Origin: an uncultured Glaciecola sp. | Lineage (GTDB): Bacteria; Pseudomonadota; Gammaproteobacteria; Enterobacterales; Alteromonadaceae | Assembly (NCBI RefSeq): GCF_937770335.1 | Contig: NZ_CALJHY010000001.1 | Span: 1-64,000, forward strand | Direction of reading: 5' to 3' | DNA: 64,000 bases | Part shown: in pieces, positions 44,881-53,784 of the stretch | Position numbering within the stretch: the first letter of the stretch is position 1 | Layout of the letters: each line of letters starts with the position of its first letter | Made by a program: the position numbers and the translations under genes | Notes under the pieces: generated by a model | Told to the model about the DNA's origin: nothing | Database searches by the model: none | The model's input: the letters and a program-made list of their open reading frames with translations, nothing else

Positions 44881-45729
44881 TTGAGTGATGCATTAAAAAT
44901 AATTTTATTTTTCGCGGCTTTGTTAGCGGGGCTAACTTGGTTTTTTTCCTCTATTTTGGGGCCTGATATCAGTGGTGTGAAGCGTTTTAATAACGGTGTA
45001 ATTCAATATTTTGGTCCTATTGATATGCAGCGTGTTGAGAAATTTAAGCGGCTATATCAACCGGGTGACCGATTGCTAGTAAATAGTAACGGAGGAAGTC
45101 TGTACGCTGGTATCAATATGGGTAACTTCATACATCAGAATAGGATGACCGTAGAGGTAGCTAACCTCTGTATCTCAAGTTGCGCCAACTATATTTTTTT
45201 AGCCGCTGAAACTAAAGTACTCAACAAAAATTCACTCGTTGTATTCCATGGAGGCCCTAAACAGGCTAATTTTTTGTCATTGATGCAACAAGCTGATGCG
45301 TCAAACTCTGCGCCCGGAACTACTTTTGGACAAGCTGATTATGAGGGAGTAGTAACCATTGAATCTGCATCTGTTCAACGGGAGTCTAGAGCATCCAATT
45401 ATGGCAATCAGTGTGAAATTGGCGAAATTGTGAATATTAATGGTTACTGCGAAGCCATTACTGCCGAACAACGCCTGCAGTTTTTAATTGATTTGGAGGA
45501 GCAGTTATATAGCAAAATTAATGCAAATATGGATATGAATATTCCCTATCGTGGGCAAATTGATGATTACGAGCAAGTGTATCTGGAATATAAATATTAT
45601 GGCTTTTTTTATAGTATAGAGAGTCTCAGAATACTCAACGTCGAAAATGTGTATACCAAAGGTGGAGAATGGTCACCTCAAAATAATTCTCTATTTAACA
45701 AAGTGTATGAAGTTGTCGTTAGCCAATGA
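44881..45729 (+). CDS. Membrane-anchored ClpP/SDH-fold protein
   Basis: The start is a TTG (44881) with a weak ribosome site; 282 residues. One N-terminal helix (IILFFAALLAGLTWFFSSIL) is followed by a ClpP/crotonase-like domain. It has VNSNGGSLYAGINMGNFIHQ (the glycine-rich oxyanion loop), then VEVANLCISSCANYIFLAA, where the Ser before Cys-Ala is in the position of the nucleophile in SDH-family (serine dehydratase-like) proteases, then VVFHGGP. The second half has no known domain. It may be a membrane-linked peptidase, or only share the fold. Not clearly in an operon. Confidence 0.65.
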   Translation: MSDALKIILFFAALLAGLTWFFSSILGPDISGVKRFNNGVIQYFGPIDMQRVEKFKRLYQPGDRLLVNSNGGSLYAGINMGNFIHQNRMTVEVANLCISSCANYIFLAAETKVLNKNSLVVFHGGPKQANFLSLMQQADASNSAPGTTFGQADYEGVVTIESASVQRESRASNYGNQCEIGEIVNINGYCEAITAEQRLQFLIDLEEQLYSKINANMDMNIPYRGQIDDYEQVYLEYKYYGFFYSIESLRILNVENVYTKGGEWSPQNNSLFNKVYEVVVSQ

Positions 45730-45813
45730 ACAACACTGTTTACCGCATATTGTGCATAGTTAAAACTTAAACGCTATCTATTTACAAGTTAGTTTTAGGA
45801 ATATTTAATGAGG

Positions 45814-46302
45814 CTACTGCAACCAACTCTCTATCTTCTTTCTATCGGGCACAGAGCCTGAGTGCATCAGTTGGTTATCCACAACGACTGCTGGCGTGCT
45901 CATCACTCCATATTTAAGCATAGCTTCGACGCTTGACTCTTTCACTATCAGCACGTCACCCCCACAATCATTAGCAACCGCTTGAATAAGCTCGGCCGTT
46001 TTAACACATTTTGTACATCCACTACCAAGTCATTACTTGCTTCAACAAGATAAACTCAGGGAAACTCGCAGCTACCGTACTCATGCAAAATGCCAATGTT
46101 GTCCCTAACGGAAGGCCTTTTATAATTAGACTTTCCATCACAGGAATAACGCCTGTGGCATTTAAGTAGAGAGGAATACCAGCTAGAACCGCCATCGGCA
46201 CAGATCACCATTGGCCACTACCCAAATTTTCGGCAAACCATGCGTCAGGAACAAATCCATGTAATGCAGCACCTAATCCGACACCAATAAGAACCGACAC
46301 TT
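45814..46302 (-). pseudogene. Decayed permease and thioredoxin-like gene pair
   Basis: Reading leftwards from 46302 gives VLIGVGLGAALHGFVPDAWF, then (past a TGA) SVPMAVLAGIPLYLNATGVI, MESLIIKGLPLGTTLAFCMS, ASFPEFILLKQVM. This is the C-terminal half of a COG0701/YraQ-type permease. It runs in a shifted frame into LGSGCTKCVKTAELIQAVAN, then IVKESSVEAMLKYGVMSTPA and VVVDNQLMHSGSVPD. That is a TIGR00412-type thioredoxin-like protein with a CTKC redox motif. A further frame change near its end gives IESWLQ and a stop at 45814. The permease start is deleted. Both are dead; such pairs are linked to metal or arsenic export. Confidence 0.72.
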
Positions 46303-46312
46303 AGAGAGTAAT

Positions 46313-46993
46313 GTGAATAAACAAAGGGAAATGTTGTTTTCTCTAATGATCATTTTCACTATTTTTTGCATATTGATAACTATTAGTAGATGTTTAATGA
46401 GGTACAAATTGCGTTTAGTAACTAAATTAATTTTAACAGTCGGTATAAGCTTAATCGCTTTTTGTTCATGGAGTATTCAAAACACTACAATGGAAAAACG
46501 TATAGATTTTAGTAATCCTCAAGAAACACAAAATTGGATCATTGTTAACGATACCGTCATGGGTGGTCGTTCTAGAGCCAGCTTAACCCTTGAAAAGAAT
46601 ATGTTAGTCTTTGCAGGTGATTTATCGTTACAAAATAATGGTGGGTTTGCTTCAATACGCAGAATATATGAGCCGTTAAGTTGGAACCGTAGGGGAACAT
46701 TGGAAATAAAAGTGCTCGGTGATGGACGTAGCTATCAGTTTAGACTGCGTACAAACCAAAATGCAGATGGTGTTGCTTATGTTGCTAACTTCACGACCAC
46801 AAAAAATCAAATTCAAACTTTACAATTCAATATTAAAGACTTTACACCTCAATTCAGAGGACGGCTTGTGAGTAGCGCACCAACATTAAATTTTTCTGAT
46901 ATTGCACAAATAGGCTTTATGCTCGCTGACAAAAATCCAGGCCAATTTGTTTTACAGATCTCTCATATAAGGCAAGTTCCAGAAACTATTTAG
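46313..46993 (+). CDS. CIA30-family protein (complex I intermediate-associated type)
   Basis: Starts at a GTG with GAGAG upstream; 226 residues. Two hydrophobic segments at the N-terminus (MLFSLMIIFTIFCILITISR; LILTVGISLIAFCSWSI) anchor it. The CIA30 galactose-binding-like domain begins DFSNPQETQNWIIVNDTVMG with the hallmark NDTVMGG-S, followed by FAGDLSLQNNGGFASIRR and YQFRLRTNQNADGVAYVANF. Bacterial members have no fixed role; the mitochondrial relative helps assemble complex I. It faces the decayed permease pair and has a hairpin after it. Confidence 0.85.
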   Translation: MNKQREMLFSLMIIFTIFCILITISRCLMRYKLRLVTKLILTVGISLIAFCSWSIQNTTMEKRIDFSNPQETQNWIIVNDTVMGGRSRASLTLEKNMLVFAGDLSLQNNGGFASIRRIYEPLSWNRRGTLEIKVLGDGRSYQFRLRTNQNADGVAYVANFTTTKNQIQTLQFNIKDFTPQFRGRLVSSAPTLNFSDIAQIGFMLADKNPGQFVLQISHIRQVPETI

Positions 46994-47010
46994 TCTTTTC
47001 CTGTTACTAT

Positions 47011-47060
47011 TGATTGCAGGGTTAACAAGACTCTAAAAGAGAGAGTGTTTCCTGCAATCA
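47011..47060 (+). terminator. Long hairpin after the CIA30 gene (possible terminator)
   Basis: TGATTGCAGG (47011-47020) and CCTGCAATCA (47051-47060) are a perfect 10-bp inverted repeat. The loop contains a further ACTCT/AGAGT-type stem. There is no T run after it, so factor-independent termination is uncertain. Confidence 0.5.
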
Positions 47061-47241
47061 AGCGCTTACCTATTGGATCGTAAATACCTTGAGTATCGAC
47101 ATTTTGTTCTTTCATGGTCTTAGTGCGCTTAGGTTGAAATTCACTACGGTATAAAACCTAATACTACTTCCATAGGTTGAATACGTAACCTTACCCAAGC
47201 GACTGTATCCTTGGGCTCATTAAAAATTAACGGGCACAATC

Positions 47242-48555
47242 GTGAACTTCCGACTTTCAACTCTAGCTATATGTTTGTGCATGGGGATCACCACAGCATA
47301 TGCAAATGACCCTTTCCAACCCGTTGGTACAAGTATTACAACGGGCAATATCAGCTTTAAAAAAAGCATGGCTAGCATTTCAAATAATCCCGCTTCTGCA
47401 TCGTACTTTATGCAAGGCGAATCCGGTCTAGTAATGAATATTCTACCACCCATTGGTGCCGGTTATGAAGTAGGTAAAATTGATTCTTTAATTGATGAGC
47501 TAAATGAGCTAGTTGATATTTTAGAAAACGATAACCTAACCGCTCAGAATGCATTAGATGCAAAAGACAGGTTTGAGCCGTTCCTAGAACTGGCAAGCAA
47601 AGACGGCCTCCTCAAAGCAGCCGGACATGCTGGCATACCCTTTTTCCCCTTGTTTTATTTCAATAGTGAAATGGGTACATTTACCTTAAATGCGAAAATA
47701 AATGGGAGTTTACGTAGTACCGTTATTGACGACACCATTGATATTGTTGGATTTAACGACAGTTTTAAAATCATTACTTCTGCGGCCTTGTACGTAAAAA
47801 GTGCAGGCTTAACTCAGTTGAGTGCTGGATATAGTCGACCGGTATGGAAGCGTGATGAGGGAGTTTTACATGCAGGTGCCACTTTAAACATTAATCGCTT
47901 GAGTCTATCTAAAAACCTTATCTCATTTGCAGGTTTGGAGGACGGTAATGATATAGCGGATGCCATAGAAGACGATTACGAAAACAACGAACAAAGCAGT
48001 ACGAATCTATCCTTAGACGTCGGTGTGTTATGGGTAGATACTAATTACAGCTTAGGGTTGAGTGTAAAAGACATCAATCAACCAGAATATGAATATAAAA
48101 ACTTAGTTAGCGACTGTAGCCAAGAACAAGGTATTTCAGTAGATAATTGCTTGGTTGCACAAGACGCGATTGCGCAGGGACGGATCAGCGGACAAGAAAC
48201 TTTCGTTGCTAATTCCCAAGCCACTTTAGAAGCATCTACTTGGCTTGGAGACAGCACCAAGTGGTTGTTACATACATCCATTGACCTAAACGATAACAAC
48301 GACCCTATCGGCGATATATACCAATGGGCTAGTGTTAGTGCATCAGCACAATTTAATAACTGGTTTATTCCTCAATTAAGGATCGGCTACAGCCAGAATC
48401 TTGCAGGCACCGAGCTTGGCTACTACAGCTTAGGTGTAACTCTATTAAAACGCGCACAACTTGATGTTAGATGGAGTAGTGACAGCGTAGAAGTAGATGG
48501 CTCAAGTATTCCTCGGTCCGCATTTTTCAGCTTGTCAATTCAATCACAATTTTAA
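47242..48555 (+). CDS. TraF-like outer-membrane beta-barrel protein
   Basis: GTG start, 437 residues. A signal peptide (LSTLAICLCMGITTAYA) precedes DPFQPVGTSITTGNISFKKS and NNPASASY, the opening of the 'conjugal transfer protein TraF' family (TraF_2) of barrel proteins with FadL-like layout. A short helical insert (IDSLIDELNELVDILENDNL) and repeated beta strands follow, ending in FSLSIQSQF with the terminal Phe of barrels. There are no conjugation genes around it; in gammaproteobacteria this family is normally chromosomal and paired with a large lipoprotein, as here. Confidence 0.82.
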   Translation: MNFRLSTLAICLCMGITTAYANDPFQPVGTSITTGNISFKKSMASISNNPASASYFMQGESGLVMNILPPIGAGYEVGKIDSLIDELNELVDILENDNLTAQNALDAKDRFEPFLELASKDGLLKAAGHAGIPFFPLFYFNSEMGTFTLNAKINGSLRSTVIDDTIDIVGFNDSFKIITSAALYVKSAGLTQLSAGYSRPVWKRDEGVLHAGATLNINRLSLSKNLISFAGLEDGNDIADAIEDDYENNEQSSTNLSLDVGVLWVDTNYSLGLSVKDINQPEYEYKNLVSDCSQEQGISVDNCLVAQDAIAQGRISGQETFVANSQATLEASTWLGDSTKWLLHTSIDLNDNNDPIGDIYQWASVSASAQFNNWFIPQLRIGYSQNLAGTELGYYSLGVTLLKRAQLDVRWSSDSVEVDGSSIPRSAFFSLSIQSQF

Positions 48556-48568
48556 AAGGGATAGCTAA

Positions 48569-50530
48569 ATGAAAACTATCGCAAAATATTCGCGCATTGT
48601 ACTTGCTCTAACCCTCGGACATTCTTTGTTTGCTTGCGGTGGTGCAGAAGAAAATCAAGATGGTACATTACCTGATGCTGTGCAGCTGCCGAAAATCGAC
48701 AATAGCACTCCTATCGCGGGTGTTGCTATGGATGGTTTTATTGCCAACGGTTTAGTGTGGGTTGATTTAAAAGACAATGACAGCATAGATGGTTCGGAGC
48801 CATTCGCCTACACTGACTCTGAAGGTTATTTTAGCTATAACCCGAATACAGGTGTTAATTACTGTGAAGCTGAAGAAAGTCATTTACAACAGTATTGTCT
48901 GAAAACGGGGTTAACCCGAGGCAGTGTTGAAGTAAAAGTAGCCAAAGGAATTAAAGTATTAACTGGAGTGCCTTTTCGCAATGTACTTTCAACCACTGTA
49001 GACTTGCCATTGGCGCGAAGTAACTTCAACTCACTCGTAGATTTGGGAGCAAAGCCTTTAGGTGATACTCAGATATGGCAAGAGCAAGTCAATGGTAAAA
49101 TTGTTGCATTGTCGCCGTTAGCAACGTTGGCACATTATATGCCTGAGAATACTGATGTTTTAGGCGCACTTTCCATCCTCGGTTTTAACTTTACTATTGA
49201 TGGTTCAACAACTGAATTGATGCAAATGGACTATGTAGCAGGCGTTTATCTGAATACTCCGCAATCTTATGAGTTATTGACTGCTAATATTATGATTTCT
49301 AGCTTAGTTAATTCATTGACAGGTACTTATGACCTTGCTTTTAAAAACGTTGACCTTGGTTTTAGTGGATATCCAATAAGTTCGGCAGATTCTGTTTACA
49401 AAGGCTTAGCAGAGAGTCTTGTTATGTCTATCAACACGCAAAAAAAGGTGTCGGCGCTTGTGCATAATCAAGCCCTCTCGGCTGTGTCCAATGTGTCCGT
49501 GCGAGATGAGCAAACAGAACAACTTATCGCAGCTTATCGAACGCGTGTGGCAGAACAAATTAGAGCGGCTATGCTACTAACTGGCAACACTATTTCTAAT
49601 CAAGTTGAATTAGACAATATAGAAGCCGATGAAACACTAACCGAGTTTATGACAGCAAGAATTGAGTTGATCAGTGAATTACCAAAGATTAGGGCGTTAC
49701 GCCTTTCTTCTAGTGCTAATATTGAGGTTTTGGCAATTACTAGTATAACTGACCCTGTGGACATGTTGGATAACATAGGAACCCCGTCTCCATTGGCGAT
49801 AGAGCAACTCACCACTCGGGTTACACAAACAATAAGCGTTTTAATCGGCGCCCTCAACTCCGATGCGGCAGTCGTTGAATTCGATCGTATATTTAACCCA
49901 ACCCAAGCAATTGATGGCACAACAAATCCTAAAGTTAAAGACGTAGATATTCAAGCCATTGCTAAAGCAATTCAAGGAAACATAGAAAACATCAGTGATT
50001 TACCATCTGGTAATGACTTCGCATTGGCCAGTGTAAACGGCGACACTAATATTCTCAGTGCCAGTCATTTAAGCTTATCTGGCGTCCAAGACGGCGGAGA
50101 ACAAGGCCAAATTGTCGTGTTCTTCGGAGGAGGGGCACGGGACAGCTCTGGTTCACTAGTTATGTGCATTGCTTACAACAATGACAATGATCCAGCTGAT
50201 AGTATCAGCGGACAACGCTTTGATGGCTCTTGGAACACCATTGGTGATAATCAGAATAGGATATCATTGCTTGCTGAAGGCTTCTCTTTACAAATGAATA
50301 TAGCCGGCGAATCGAGAGGAAGTGATATTCCTACAGAACAACAAATAATAGGCCTGCAACGCAATCCAAATGAGCTTTATGGTAAGTTCCGGTTTACCCT
50401 CAATGAAGACAATGCCACATGGCATTCGGATGACACATCCATTGACCAGAGTTATGGTTTGTTAGCGACCACCACATTGCCAGCAACAGACGCTGAGTGT
50501 GCGAGTTACCTTTCATTCAAAGCGCAATAG
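48569..50530 (+). CDS. Large lipoprotein partner of the TraF-like protein
   Basis: A 653-residue protein that starts 13 bases after the TraF-like gene with AAAAGGGA upstream. The signal peptide ends LGHSLFACGG, a lipobox with the lipidated Cys at about 23. A Cys-bearing N-terminal domain (TPIAGVAMDGFIANGLVWVD, DNDSIDGSEPFAYTDSEGYF) resembles carboxypeptidase-regulatory/Cna-B-like repeats. The rest is alpha/beta of unknown fold with a Cys pair near the end. I do not recognise the full-length family. The pair probably acts together at the outer membrane. Confidence 0.65.
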   Translation: MKTIAKYSRIVLALTLGHSLFACGGAEENQDGTLPDAVQLPKIDNSTPIAGVAMDGFIANGLVWVDLKDNDSIDGSEPFAYTDSEGYFSYNPNTGVNYCEAEESHLQQYCLKTGLTRGSVEVKVAKGIKVLTGVPFRNVLSTTVDLPLARSNFNSLVDLGAKPLGDTQIWQEQVNGKIVALSPLATLAHYMPENTDVLGALSILGFNFTIDGSTTELMQMDYVAGVYLNTPQSYELLTANIMISSLVNSLTGTYDLAFKNVDLGFSGYPISSADSVYKGLAESLVMSINTQKKVSALVHNQALSAVSNVSVRDEQTEQLIAAYRTRVAEQIRAAMLLTGNTISNQVELDNIEADETLTEFMTARIELISELPKIRALRLSSSANIEVLAITSITDPVDMLDNIGTPSPLAIEQLTTRVTQTISVLIGALNSDAAVVEFDRIFNPTQAIDGTTNPKVKDVDIQAIAKAIQGNIENISDLPSGNDFALASVNGDTNILSASHLSLSGVQDGGEQGQIVVFFGGGARDSSGSLVMCIAYNNDNDPADSISGQRFDGSWNTIGDNQNRISLLAEGFSLQMNIAGESRGSDIPTEQQIIGLQRNPNELYGKFRFTLNEDNATWHSDDTSIDQSYGLLATTTLPATDAECASYLSFKAQ

Positions 50531-50596
50531 CCTGAGGCATCTCAGTCTTATTCTGTTGCTCTTTATAAAGACTAGAAGGTAGTACTTAGAAAGAAA

Positions 50597-50627
50597 AAAG
50601 CCCCCGCATTGCTGCAGGGGCTTCATT
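50597..50627 (-). terminator. Rho-independent terminator of the RNase P RNA gene
   Basis: On the minus strand a stem CCCCTGCAGC...GCGGGGG is followed by CTTTTTTC. It lies directly downstream of the rnpB 3' end. Confidence 0.85.
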
Positions 50628-50631
50628 TGAT

Positions 50632-50997
<366 letters not shown>

Positions 50998-51005
50998 AGT
51001 ATAAA

Positions 51006-51722
51006 CTAAACGTTAGCGTTGTGATATACGTTTTGCACGTCATCACAGTCATTCAACATGTCCATGAATTTTTCGTACATAGGCAGATCTTCTTCGCTAA
51101 TATCTTTACTGTCTTGTGGCACCCATGTAATTTCTTCAACATCAATTTCCAAATCTGGAAATGCGTCGCTCAATGCTGTTTTACATTTAAAGAATTCAGT
51201 GTGAGGAACGAAGACAGTAACAACACCATCTTCAACTTCAACATCGGATACATCAACGTCAGCCTCCATTAATGGCTCTAGTACAACCTCATCGTCATCA
51301 CCTTTAAACGAGAATATAGCAAAGTGATCAAACATGAATGCTGACGAATTCTGCGCACCAATTTTACAATTGGTTTTAGTGAAACAATTGCGTACATCCG
51401 TAATGGTGCGGTTTGCGTTATCAGAAAGGCAATCGACAATAACCATGCAACCACCCGGACCGAATCCTTCATAGCGCATCGGTACGAAATCTTCACCAGC
51501 ACCACCAGCTGCTTTTTCAATAGCTTTTTCAATAACATGACTTGGTACTTGGTCTTTTTTTGCTTTTTCGATAAGTCGACGAAGCTGCAAATTCGCATCA
51601 GGATCAGGACCGCCACTTTTGGCAACAACGTAAATTTCTTTACCATAACGAGAGTAAACCTTAGTTTTCGCACCCGCAGTTTTAGCCATGGAGACTTTTC
51701 TTACTTCAAACTTTCTACCCAT
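51006..51722 (-). CDS. YebC/PmpR family protein, YeeN-type
   Basis: A 238-residue cytosolic protein, the same length as E. coli YeeN. It starts [20 protein letters not shown], and has [59 protein letters not shown] and a C-terminal [10 protein letters not shown]. The family was long called a transcription regulator; recent work ties YebC-type proteins to translation of proline stretches and mitochondrial relatives to translation activation. It lies immediately upstream of rnpB on the same strand. Confidence 0.92.
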   Translation of the reverse strand: MGRKFEVRKVSMAKTAGAKTKVYSRYGKEIYVVAKSGGPDPDANLQLRRLIEKAKKDQVPSHVIEKAIEKAAGGAGEDFVPMRYEGFGPGGCMVIVDCLSDNANRTITDVRNCFTKTNCKIGAQNSSAFMFDHFAIFSFKGDDDEVVLEPLMEADVDVSDVEVEDGVVTVFVPHTEFFKCKTALSDAFPDLEIDVEEITWVPQDSKDISEEDLPMYEKFMDMLNDCDDVQNVYHNANV

Positions 51723-51902
51723 TTTTTATTTCTCTTTTTTATGGATTTTATATTCGCACGGCCATGCAGGCACTGCGTTTTGATTCAATAATCAAGATTG
51801 TACTGTTTTTCGCTTGCTCTGTCAGCGTTGTATCATTCTTTCGGACAATTGCTTTGCTACTTTATAGCAAGCTCACATCATGTTTAATTAGCACGTGTAA
51901 AA

Positions 51903-53018
51903 TCAAGCTATATGTTGCGAAGCCAAATATTCTCTTGATTGCATTTCCTGCAATCGACTTAAACATCGTTGAAATTCAAAATTTAAACGTCCTTCAGAAT
52001 ATAAGTTTTCCATCGGCACTGCTGCAGACATGATCAATTTAACTTTGCGTTCGTAAAACTCATCGACCATGGCAATAAAACGCCTTGCGATGTCGTCAGA
52101 GCTAGCGCCCATCTGCTCAACGTTAGCGATCAAAACAGAGTGGTAACAGCGGCTTATTTCAATATAATCGGACTGGCTTCTTGGTCCGTCACATATAGAT
52201 CGAAATGTAAACATGACCACACCGTCAGCTTCTCTCATTGAAGCAATATGTCTGCCTGCAACATTAATATTCACGTCGAAATAACCTTCCTCCGGTGCAA
52301 GTTGAGTAAAATAGGTTTGCAAATTAGTAGTTGCATCATCATCCAATGGATAATGGTATATTTCAGCTCGTTCGAGCGTTCTAAGTCGATAATCGACTCC
52401 ACTATCGACGTTCACCACACGAGTGTTTTGATTAATTAATTCAATAGCAGGTAAAAATCGAGCGCGTTGAAGTCCATTATGGTAAAGCCTATCAGGGATG
52501 ATATTAGAGGTCGCAACTAATACAATTCCGTGACTAAACAATTCTTCCATGAGAGTACCTAAAATCATCGCATCAGTAATATCTGACACAAAAAACTCAT
52601 CAAAACAGATAACTTTTGCTTCAGTCGATAACTTCTTTGCAATAATTTTCAACGGATCTTCTTTGCCACTTAACAACGTTAACTCTTCATGAACTCGGTG
52701 CATAAAACGATGAAAATGCACTCTCATTTTATTCTTAAACGGTAAACATTCATAAAATGTATCAACCAAATAGGTTTTACCGCGCCCAACACCGCCCCAA
52801 AAGTAAATTCCCTGAATACTAGGTTTTAACATTCCTTTGCCAAAAGCTTGCTTTATTTTTAGTCGCCAAGAAGGCTTCCTTCCCGGATTCGTCAACTCGT
52901 CATATAAACGTTGAAGCTCGTTGACTGCATTTTCTTGAGCCGCATCGTATTGAAAATCAATAAGCGACAAATCATCTTGATATTTTTCCCAAGGGGTCAT
53001 TAAAGTTCCAAAAATCAT
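51903..53018 (-). CDS. zapE: Cell division AFG1-like ATPase ZapE
   Basis: A 371-residue P-loop ATPase. Walker A is GGVGRGKTYLVD, Walker B VICFDEFFVSDITDA, with ATSNIIPDRLYHNGLQRARF and a C-terminal sensor region (YHSVLIANVEQMGASSDDIA). ZapE acts at the late Z-ring in E. coli. An internal Met (start 53000, MTPWEKYQDDL) is an alternative. It is transcribed leftwards, opposite to zapG-degQ-degS, an arrangement conserved in Enterobacteria and Vibrio. Confidence 0.95.
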   Translation of the reverse strand: MIFGTLMTPWEKYQDDLSLIDFQYDAAQENAVNELQRLYDELTNPGRKPSWRLKIKQAFGKGMLKPSIQGIYFWGGVGRGKTYLVDTFYECLPFKNKMRVHFHRFMHRVHEELTLLSGKEDPLKIIAKKLSTEAKVICFDEFFVSDITDAMILGTLMEELFSHGIVLVATSNIIPDRLYHNGLQRARFLPAIELINQNTRVVNVDSGVDYRLRTLERAEIYHYPLDDDATTNLQTYFTQLAPEEGYFDVNINVAGRHIASMREADGVVMFTFRSICDGPRSQSDYIEISRCYHSVLIANVEQMGASSDDIARRFIAMVDEFYERKVKLIMSAAVPMENLYSEGRLNFEFQRCLSRLQEMQSREYLASQHIA

Positions 53019-53252
53019 TTCTTATGGGTTGAAAATAAACTCAACAGCCTATATTAAATATCATAGTGCAAAAAGCTAGTTTTGTAGTTACGTGAAAACA
53101 TGGAAAATGGGTTTCATGGCTAGTATACAACCCTTAGACTAAGTTGAAAATCGCGACAACCGTCTTATCACAATTTAATACGAATAAGCGCTTGCATGGA
53201 ATCGATGAATAGCTGATCATTTATCTCAAGCAATCCTCATTTTGGAGACAAC

Positions 53253-53714
53253 ATGGAAATCAGCACACTAATTACTGGCATCGTTATCGGGCTCATCATT
53301 GGCGGTATTATCGGTTTTATTATAGTTAAAAATAGGCAGTCAAACTCTGATAGTAAAGTTAACCACAATGAAGCGGAGCTCAAAGCATTGTTAGCAATAC
53401 AGGCTCGCCAGCACTTGGATATATCAAGACAAGCGTTAACTGACATTCAAAATAAAACGGCTGCCCTAGCTACTCATTTAAATGATTATGAAGAATCACT
53501 CACCCAAGCGACGATGAGTGCTAGTGATTCTAAAGAATCGTTCTTTGGTGAACATGCTAGCGTATTTTTGCGTAATAGTTTAAAGGCAAATAAAAATGAC
53601 CTTGCTTTAGCGCAACCCGATACTCAACCACGTGACTTTGCAAACAGCGGTTCGGGAGTATTCGGCGGAGTTAAGGCGAAAGCATTACAAGCGAATAAAT
53701 CACAAGACGAGTGA
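53253..53714 (+). CDS. zapG: Z-ring associated protein ZapG (YhcB, DUF1043)
   Basis: A 153-residue inner-membrane protein. One N-terminal helix (LITGIVIGLIIGGIIGFIIV) is followed by a coiled-coil region (AELKALLAIQARQHLDISRQ) and a flexible tail. This is the YhcB/ZapG layout; the protein links cell division to envelope growth. GGAGACAAC lies directly upstream of the ATG. degQ and degS follow on the same strand, as in E. coli. Confidence 0.9.
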   Translation: MEISTLITGIVIGLIIGGIIGFIIVKNRQSNSDSKVNHNEAELKALLAIQARQHLDISRQALTDIQNKTAALATHLNDYEESLTQATMSASDSKESFFGEHASVFLRNSLKANKNDLALAQPDTQPRDFANSGSGVFGGVKAKALQANKSQDE

Positions 53715-53784
53715 ACTTAAGTTGTTTTTCACTAGTCTTTGTTAGGTATTCAACTTTATAGATATATTTGGAGTATCGAGATTA

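Noticed and set aside
47242-48555. Conjugative element suggested by the name of the TraF-like protein
   Set aside because: No other transfer, relaxase or coupling-protein gene is in the window; the family is common as a chromosomal barrel protein.
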